64,000 bases of DNA, from assembly GCF_014217565.1 (NCBI RefSeq), contig NZ_CP043661.1:2170001-2234000 (forward strand), given 5' to 3'. Within the stretch, counting starts at the first letter, position 1; the number at the start of each line of letters is the position of its first letter. The notes beneath the pieces are model-generated. The model did not search any database. It was not told the origin of the DNA and was given only the letters and a program-made list of their open reading frames with translations. Below, piece by piece: positions 39,782 through 47,100 of the stretch. The position numbers were made by a program, and so were the translations under genes. Source of the DNA: Kribbella qitaiheensis. GTDB taxonomy: Bacteria; Actinomycetota; Actinomycetes; Propionibacteriales; Kribbellaceae.

Positions 39782-42220
39782 ATGACTGTGGGAATCCTGA
39801 CCGAGAAGCCGTCGGCAGCGCGTCACTTCGCGGCTGCACTGGGTGGCAGCAGCGGCACATACAACGGGGAGCAGTTCGTCGTCGCCCACGCCCGCGGTCA
39901 TCTGTATGAGTTCGTCGATCCGCACTGGATGGTTTCCGGTCCGGCGCTGGTCGAGAAGTATCAGAAGTGGGACCTGGCGAACCTTCCCTGGGATCCGAAC
40001 GATCTCAGCTGGGAACTGGAGCTCATCAAGGGTGCCGGCAGCCTGGCCCGGGATGTGAACCAAACGTTGTCCGGCTGCGACGAGATCGTCATCGCGACCG
40101 ACGTCGACCCGACCGGCGAAGGCGGCATGATCGCCGTGAATCTCCTGCTCGAGCTCGGCCTGCGGCCGAGATCCTGGTCACGGATGTACTTCACCGACGA
40201 GGCTCCGGCGTCACTGCAGTCGGGGTTCACGTCGCGCACGGCGATCGCCTCGCTGCAGGATCTCGACGAGTACAAGAAGGCGGTGTACCGCTCGAAGTTC
40301 GATTTCTTGTCGATGCAGTGGACTCGCTGCGCGACCAACATGGCGCGCGGCTGCGGCAGGGACATTGTGCTGAGGCAGGGCCGGCTGAAGTCCGCGATGG
40401 TCAAGCTCGTGGGTGACCAGCTGCAGGCCTACAACAGCTACGTCAAGCAGCCGTTCTTCCAGAACCGGTTCCGCGACGAGAACGGTGTCCTGTACACGAA
40501 TCCGGCCGAAACACGGTTCGGGCAGAAGAACCAGGTGCCCGGGCTCTACTCGGCCTCACCGGTCGTGGTCGACGGCACGGCCATGAAGCAGACCGCCCCG
40601 CCGCAGCTGCTCGATCTCGCGGCGCTGTCGTCGATGCTGGTGGGCCAGGGCGTGAAGGCAAAGTTCGTGCTCGAGACCTACCAGAAGATGTACGAGGCGC
40701 AGGTCGTCAGCTATCCGCGCACCGAGGACAAGACGATCACGCCGGCTCAGTTCAACGAGCTCGCGCCGCTGGTCGACAAGATCGCCGCGGTCGTCGGCAT
40801 CGGCACAGCGCTCCTGACGCACCGCCAGCCACGCGGTACCCACGTCAAGCCGCAGGGTGCGCACGGCGCGAACCGGCCCGGACCGAAGGTGCCGGCGTCG
40901 CTGGACCACGTCACGCAGCGGTTCGGCCAGACGGGCCGGCTCATTTACGAGACTCTGGCCAAGAACTACCTGGCCATGCACGCCGAGGACTATCGCTACG
41001 AGCAGCAGAAGGGCCACGTGCAGCGCTACCCGGCGTTCGTCGGGATCACGCACGTACCCAAGAGCGCGGGCTGGAAGGCCGTGTTCGACCCCGACGCCGG
41101 CGACGACTCTCCTGACCCGGGTGGAAACACGGCGCCCGACGGCGTTGCGGTCGAGAACGGTAAGGGGCTTGGGCGCATCGCTGAGCCGTTCGTCTTCGAC
41201 GGCGCCAACAAGCGCCCGGAGCACCCGACCATGAAGTGGCTGATGAACCAACTCGCGAAGAGCGACGTGGGCACCGGGGCGACGCGCACCTCGACCTACA
41301 GCGAGGTGACATCGACGAGTGCCAACTACCCGCTACTCGTGGAGCGCGGCCGCAGGCTCACGCTGGCCGAAGCGGGCGAGATGAGCTGGCTGCTGCTGCC
41401 CGGTACACGGATCGGCGACCTGGAGCTCACCGAGAAGGTCTACGCCGACATGCGCGACATCGCTGCCGGGACCGCGACCGCCGACGACCGCCTCGCCGTT
41501 GTTGCCGGATGGGTACGTGAGGACGTCGCCCAGATGCAGAAGAACGCCGAGGTGATGCGATCGCGTCTCGGCTTGCAGAAGACCGCGGTCACGCAGAGCG
41601 AACGGGCGGCAGGGACGTGGACGGCTACCGGTCGCGACGTCACCTTCGCTCGTTCCTGGAGCGGGCATCGTTTCAGCGATTCAGAGGTGCAGCGGCTACT
41701 GGCCGGCGAGACCATCGAGTTCCAGGCAGTCAACCGGCAGGCGACGTCGTATGACGTGTTCGGTGCGCTGGCAGTGCAGACGTTCAAGGGCACCAAATTC
41801 GTCGGGTTCAAGAAGCTCGGGCTCGGCCACCGCGACGCCGGTGGCAACGCCCAGCCTCCTACGCAGTGGTGCTCACACGTCTTCACGCCCAAGGAGATCG
41901 CCAAGCTGGCCGCCGGTGAGCCGGTCGAGGCCAGCGACTTCGTCAGTAAGGACGGCAACGCCTTCCAGTGCAAGGTCTGGTTCAAGGAGGACAAGCCCGG
42001 CAACGGCAAGAAGATCATTCCTGACTTCGACGCCTCGCTGGACTCCCCGCCGGTGAGCTGGTGCAAGCACACCTTCACCGATGCCGAGCGCTCCGCGCTG
42101 TCCAGCGGAACGAGCATCCACGTGAAAGGCCTGACCTCGGCGAAAGGCCGGAAGTTCGACGCCGACCTCACCTGGAAGGAGCAGGACGGCAAAAAGAAGA
42201 TCGTGCCGGCCTTCGCCTGA
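39782..42220 (+). CDS. Type IA DNA topoisomerase (TopB/TraE-like)
   Basis: 812 residues. Toprim domain with E8 (ILTEKPSAA) and the metal motif ATDVDPTGEGG at 105-115, a variant of the usual DxDxEGE. The active-site tyrosine is Y311 in VVSYPRTEDKTITP. Three C-terminal repeats of about 60 residues (WSGHRFSDSEVQRLLAGE; WCSHVFTPKEIAKLAAGE; WCKHTFTDAERSALSSGT) resemble topoisomerase C-terminal repeats but lack zinc cysteines. Plasmid enzymes of this kind unlink or process DNA during replication and transfer. Preceded by an RHH operator. Confidence 0.85.
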   Translation: MTVGILTEKPSAARHFAAALGGSSGTYNGEQFVVAHARGHLYEFVDPHWMVSGPALVEKYQKWDLANLPWDPNDLSWELELIKGAGSLARDVNQTLSGCDEIVIATDVDPTGEGGMIAVNLLLELGLRPRSWSRMYFTDEAPASLQSGFTSRTAIASLQDLDEYKKAVYRSKFDFLSMQWTRCATNMARGCGRDIVLRQGRLKSAMVKLVGDQLQAYNSYVKQPFFQNRFRDENGVLYTNPAETRFGQKNQVPGLYSASPVVVDGTAMKQTAPPQLLDLAALSSMLVGQGVKAKFVLETYQKMYEAQVVSYPRTEDKTITPAQFNELAPLVDKIAAVVGIGTALLTHRQPRGTHVKPQGAHGANRPGPKVPASLDHVTQRFGQTGRLIYETLAKNYLAMHAEDYRYEQQKGHVQRYPAFVGITHVPKSAGWKAVFDPDAGDDSPDPGGNTAPDGVAVENGKGLGRIAEPFVFDGANKRPEHPTMKWLMNQLAKSDVGTGATRTSTYSEVTSTSANYPLLVERGRRLTLAEAGEMSWLLLPGTRIGDLELTEKVYADMRDIAAGTATADDRLAVVAGWVREDVAQMQKNAEVMRSRLGLQKTAVTQSERAAGTWTATGRDVTFARSWSGHRFSDSEVQRLLAGETIEFQAVNRQATSYDVFGALAVQTFKGTKFVGFKKLGLGHRDAGGNAQPPTQWCSHVFTPKEIAKLAAGEPVEASDFVSKDGNAFQCKVWFKEDKPGNGKKIIPDFDASLDSPPVSWCKHTFTDAERSALSSGTSIHVKGLTSAKGRKFDADLTWKEQDGKKKIVPAFA

Positions 42221-42251
42221 CCCCTGCGACAAAGACAGAAAGGCTCTCCTC

Positions 42252-43136
42252 ATGACCATGCTCCAGCCCTTCGGGGCCGCGACGCGCCCGAGTCTGGCGT
42301 CCAGCCCAGTGCTGGGCGGCCGCGTCGGCCTGATCGGCGATGCACACGGCGACGGCGGATTCCTGAGGGGCGCTACGGCGCTGCTGGCCCAGCGCGGCTG
42401 CACCTCGCTGGTGCAGCTCGGCAACTTCGGCCTCATCTGGCGTGGAACCCGCTCGGAGTCACGGGCCCTCGACCAGCTGAACAGTGCACTGACCACTGTT
42501 GGGCTCCAGCTCTACGTCGTGCTCGGCACTCTCGAAAATTACGACTTCATCGATTCGCTCCCTTGTGACGTCGACGGCATCGCGTGGATCTCCTCCCACA
42601 TCGGTCTGCTGCCCCGCTCCGGCGTCGCCCTCGCGGGCAGCAGCGGCCTCGCCGATCCGGTACATGCGATCGGCTGGCTGTCAGGTGCCGCGAGCCGTGA
42701 CCGCCGTACCCGCATCCCCGGCAGGGACTGGTGGCCTGCGGAGCTCACCACCGATGCACAGGCGCGAGGCCTCCTGTTCTCGCCCGTCAGCCCCAGCGTC
42801 GTCCTTGCTCACGAGGCTCTGGCCACTCCGGACCTGCTCGCCCGGCTTGCAGACGGCTCAGGGCAAGACCCTCGTGACCTCGACTATGCACAGACGGCGC
42901 AGCGCGAACACACCGATCGCGTGCTCTCGGTTCTCGATCCGGAACGAGAGACGCTGATCGTCAGCGGGCGATACCACCTGCGCCACTCCGAACGCAGCGT
43001 CTTTCGCCGGGCCACCGCGGACGGCTCAACTCAAGCTGTCCCGATCCGTCAGGAGATCCTCGACCGCGAGCGGACACCGGGCTGTCTGGCCGTCTTGGAC
43101 CTGAGCGGTCCCCTCCCCGTCTTCGAGGCGCCATGA
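42252..43136 (+). CDS. Metallophosphoesterase-like protein with degenerate metal site
   Basis: 294 residues, 31 bases after the topoisomerase. The N-terminus has the D-x-H motif (GLIGDAHGD) and the fold order of calcineurin-like phosphoesterases. The following ligands deviate: GD appears as LGN in VQLGNFGLIW, GNHE as LGTLENYD, and GHxH as SGRYHLRH; VLAHEAL keeps its histidine. Activity is therefore doubtful. It may be a binding protein in the transfer region. Confidence 0.6.
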   Translation: MTMLQPFGAATRPSLASSPVLGGRVGLIGDAHGDGGFLRGATALLAQRGCTSLVQLGNFGLIWRGTRSESRALDQLNSALTTVGLQLYVVLGTLENYDFIDSLPCDVDGIAWISSHIGLLPRSGVALAGSSGLADPVHAIGWLSGAASRDRRTRIPGRDWWPAELTTDAQARGLLFSPVSPSVVLAHEALATPDLLARLADGSGQDPRDLDYAQTAQREHTDRVLSVLDPERETLIVSGRYHLRHSERSVFRRATADGSTQAVPIRQEILDRERTPGCLAVLDLSGPLPVFEAP

Positions 43137-43189
43137 GACCCGCCGCCAGGCCGCCGGCCACTAGCACCGACACATGGGACGGGTGACCA

Positions 43190-44071
43190 GTGGCCCGGCG
43201 GTCGTACTCGATTCCAGCACCCTTGAACCGCAGCTTCCTCGACCACGAGATCTCGTTCAGCCTGGGCGGCTGGCAGGTGCCGGCCTCCCCGATGAAACAG
43301 ATCTTGTTCCTGGGCGGAGGGGTCCTCGTCACGCTGTGGGCGGCGACGACAACATTCATCAAGTCGGCCGGCCCGGCGCTCATCGTGCTGTTCGTCGCCT
43401 GGGCGCTCGTCGCGGTGTTCTATCTCGGCGGGCTGACCAAGACCAGGGAACTGCGGCTCATGACTGTGCCCGCGTTGCTGGCCTACCTGCCGCGCACCGC
43501 CCGCCTGGTTCTCACCCGGCGCAGCGCCGGACCGAACGGGTTCTACTCGATCGCCGGTATCGACGGCCTTGCCGACGACGGCACGATCAGCTTCTCCGAC
43601 GGAAGCGTCGGGCGCGTCTATCTCGTGGTCGGCTCGGCGAGCTATCTGCTGTTCGACGAGGACCAGAACTCGATCCTGAACCGCGTCGACTCGTTCTGGA
43701 GGAAGGTACCGACGACCTGCGAACACGTCTTCATCACGACCAAAGAGCCACAGCGGATCTACCACCAGGTGGCCAACCTGGAACGCCGCAACCTGGCTCT
43801 CGCGGTCCGCGACCCGGACCTGCTGGAGTTGCAGGACGAGCAGTACGACATCCTCACCAGCCACGTCGGCGGCCGGTTCACCTCGATCCACCAGTACGTC
43901 GTTCTCAAGGGCAAGAGCACCGACGCACTGCGTCAGGCCCATCTCGTCCTGCAGTCCGAAGTCGAAGGATCCTCGCTGATGATCAGGGAGGTCACCATCC
44001 TCGGCCGCGACGAATCCGAGCAGATGCTCCGCATCTTCTACCAGGGCACGGGCGACAGCCTCATGGGCTGA
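43190..44071 (+). CDS. VirB3/PrgI-like transfer membrane protein
   Basis: 293 residues from a GTG. Two membrane helices near residues 37-55 and 58-80 follow a short N-terminus (FSLGGWQVPASPMKQILFLG), the layout of PrgI/VirB3-type proteins; an extended cytoplasmic domain follows (VFITTKEPQRIYHQVANLER). It directly precedes the VirB4-like gene, as VirB3 precedes VirB4 in type IV secretion loci. Likely part of the inner-membrane base of the mating channel. Confidence 0.6.
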   Translation: MARRSYSIPAPLNRSFLDHEISFSLGGWQVPASPMKQILFLGGGVLVTLWAATTTFIKSAGPALIVLFVAWALVAVFYLGGLTKTRELRLMTVPALLAYLPRTARLVLTRRSAGPNGFYSIAGIDGLADDGTISFSDGSVGRVYLVVGSASYLLFDEDQNSILNRVDSFWRKVPTTCEHVFITTKEPQRIYHQVANLERRNLALAVRDPDLLELQDEQYDILTSHVGGRFTSIHQYVVLKGKSTDALRQAHLVLQSEVEGSSLMIREVTILGRDESEQMLRIFYQGTGDSLMG

Positions 44072-44113
44072 AGCCCACGATTCCGCGACACACCAGCAGA
44101 GGACGACCGGACA

Positions 44114-47100
44114 ATGGCACCGACCCCCAACCTTCGAGCATCACTCGGCAACCTGAAGCGGCTCAGACCCGCCAGCCAGCTCCCGCCAGGCTCCTTGGCC
44201 GCAGCATCTGAAACGACCGAGCTGGATCCAGCCGCCGCAACCACCGATCGCCGACAACCGCGCAGATGGCTGTCCTGGTGGCACCGCCACCAGGACACGA
44301 AACGTCTCGAGGGCCAGTTCGAGTCCTACCCGCACCTGCTCGCACTGAAGCCGAAAGAGAAGTACCTGTTCCGGTCGGACTACTTCCAGGTCGACGGATC
44401 GGTCGGCTGTGTGCTGGCCTTCTTCCACGATCTGGCCGCCCACGACGGCTTCGGCCCGTTCTGGGGCATCGGGCGCATCCCTGATGGGCTCGACGAGCGT
44501 GTAACCGCTGTCGTGCTCGAGCAGGTCGCGCGGCGGACCGACAAGTGGGTCGACCAGTACACCAAGCAGTCCGAGAAGCTCGACAGTCTGGAGGCCGGCG
44601 AGCAGGCTGACGGTGGCACGACATCGTCCAAGCTCAGGGCAAAGAAGGTCGCCGGCGATCTCGAGGTCACGATCAGCGAGATCCAGGACGGCGCTAGCTA
44701 CCTGTCCGTGCACAATCGGCTCTTACTCAAGGCCCCGGACCTGGCTGCGCTGGAAGACAGCATCGAGCGGATCTCGCGCCTCTACATCGACCGATTCGGC
44801 ACCCTGAAGGCAGCTGCCTACGCCGGTGAGCAGCGCCAGGAGCTGGCCGGGCTCCTGAAGAGGAACGACAAGAAGCGCGGCCGTGGTTTCCACTTCACCT
44901 CGACGGAATTCGCCGGCTCGTACTCATTGGTCACCAACGGCCTCAACGACGCCGCCGGGGAGTACGTCGGCTACATGGTCGGCGACGTGAACAACTCGGC
45001 AGTGCTCTTCGACAGCAACGGCTACGACCACCACGTGGTCGTAGCCGACAACGCGATCTCGGACTACCTGAGCCGTGCACAGATCTCGGACATGTGGTGC
45101 TCGAAACTGTCACAGTCGTGCCTGCTGAACAACGGCCAGGTGGTGCACCTGGTGCTCGACGGCGCGGACCTGAACAGGCTGGGACCGCGCTTCGACACAC
45201 TCACCTCCCGCGTCGACCTGAACACCGGCGACGTGAACATGTTCGAGATGTTCGGCGAGGAGGCCGACGAGCTGGCGGTCTTCGCAGCACAGATGCAAAA
45301 GCTCACCCTGATGTTCGAGCAACTCTACGAGGCCACCGATGGCGGCGTCGGGTCCATCATCCGCAACGAACTGGAAAAGACCGCCACGCAGTTCTACATC
45401 GACCAGCGCATGTGGGCGCGCAACGCCAAGACGCAGCGCCACCGCCTGCGCGTCGTGGGTATTCCGCACGAGCAAGTACCGCGCCTGCAGATGTTCACGG
45501 CCTACCTCGACACCGAGCACAAGGCGCTACTCAACTCCTCCAAGAACGACCCCGACCAGCTGCGCGCATACAACGTACTGAAAGGCGTGGCGAAGAACCT
45601 GCTCGACAACAACGGTGACCTGTTCAACAACCACACCGCCGCCGCCGTCGACGGCATCCGCGAGGCCAAGCGGGTGGTCTACGACTTCTCGCGTCTGATG
45701 CGCAGGGGCCGCGGTGTGGCCATGGCTCAGCTGGTCAACATCGTTGGCTTCGCGATCGGCAAACTAGAGCGCGGCGACACGGTGATCATCCACGGCGCCG
45801 AAACCATCGACGACCGGGTCAAGGCCTACGTCGAGCTGCAGTTCGAGCAGCTCTACCAGCGCGGGGGCCGCGTGGTGTTCAGCTACAACGACGTCGACAA
45901 GATGCTCGCCGACGTGAAGTTCAACAAGTTCGACGCCGCGGACTACACGATCTTCGGCGCGATGCGGGACAAGACCGTGGCGGACTACCAGCAGTTGCTG
46001 CACCAGCGGATCCCGCCGGATCTTGCCCAGCTCATCACCCGCAAGGGCGAGAACCTGAGCTACCTGCGTCGCGGCGTCTCCAACGTCGTGTTCCATCTGG
46101 ACCTGGCGCTGGGGATCAATCCGAACCGGGAAAAGCAGCGCCGCGAGCTGCACCGCGCCGCGCGGCGCACCGAAGCGACCTTGAAATTCGATGCCGTGAT
46201 GACCACCAAGCCGGTCCCCGGCGCCAACGTCACCTCGGTCGGCGGAGCCAGCAGCGACACAGAACCGCACGCAGCAGAACCTGGGCGCAGCCAGCCCTCC
46301 ACGGATGTGGAGGAAGACCCTCGGCGCCGGCCCCCTGGCGGGAACGCGGCCCGGCGCTCCAGGACAGAAGACGCCGAGGGCGATGAGGAAGCGACAAGAC
46401 AGGAGCACAGGATGACTCCGTTGAGCAACGCGGCACAGGCCATCACACGGACCCGCGTGCGCGCCCTTGCCGCCGCCGGCGCGCAGCCGACCTGGGTCCG
46501 GACCGTCGCGGGCGGGCTCCTCGGGACGCTGGTCCTGGTCCTCCTGCTGGTTGCACTCGCACCGGTCGCGCACGCAGACGACCCACGCGACGAGGATCAG
46601 AAGGACTACAGCCTCTACCACCTAACCTCCAATGCAAGCGTGTACTTCAGTGAGAAGAGCGCACCCGAGAACGACGGGAAAGGCACCGGCGACTCATGGA
46701 AGACCGTCGTCTCCAACCCTGCCCAGGCCGGGTCCATGCTCGGCTACGCCGACGACGACGGCTTCGTCAAATGGCTGTTCTCGACGATCTCGGGCTCGTC
46801 GCAGACGATCAAGTACGACGCCTTCGACAGCGCACACGCCTCCGGCATGAAGGACTACTCCCACTTCGGTGCGGCCACACGCGACCTCGGCTTCGACGAC
46901 ATGATCTCGTCCGCGGGCTTCGATCCGATGATCCACGCAGTCGGCGGCTCACTGATCTGGACGGTCTACGCGCTCGCCATGGGCGTGTCGATCCTGTTCT
47001 GGATCTTCGTCCAGATCCTGAAACTCCTCAACCCCTTCCTCTGGTTCCACAACGGCATCGCCGCGGTCTCCCCCAGCTACAAGGTCTGGGCAGACGGCAT

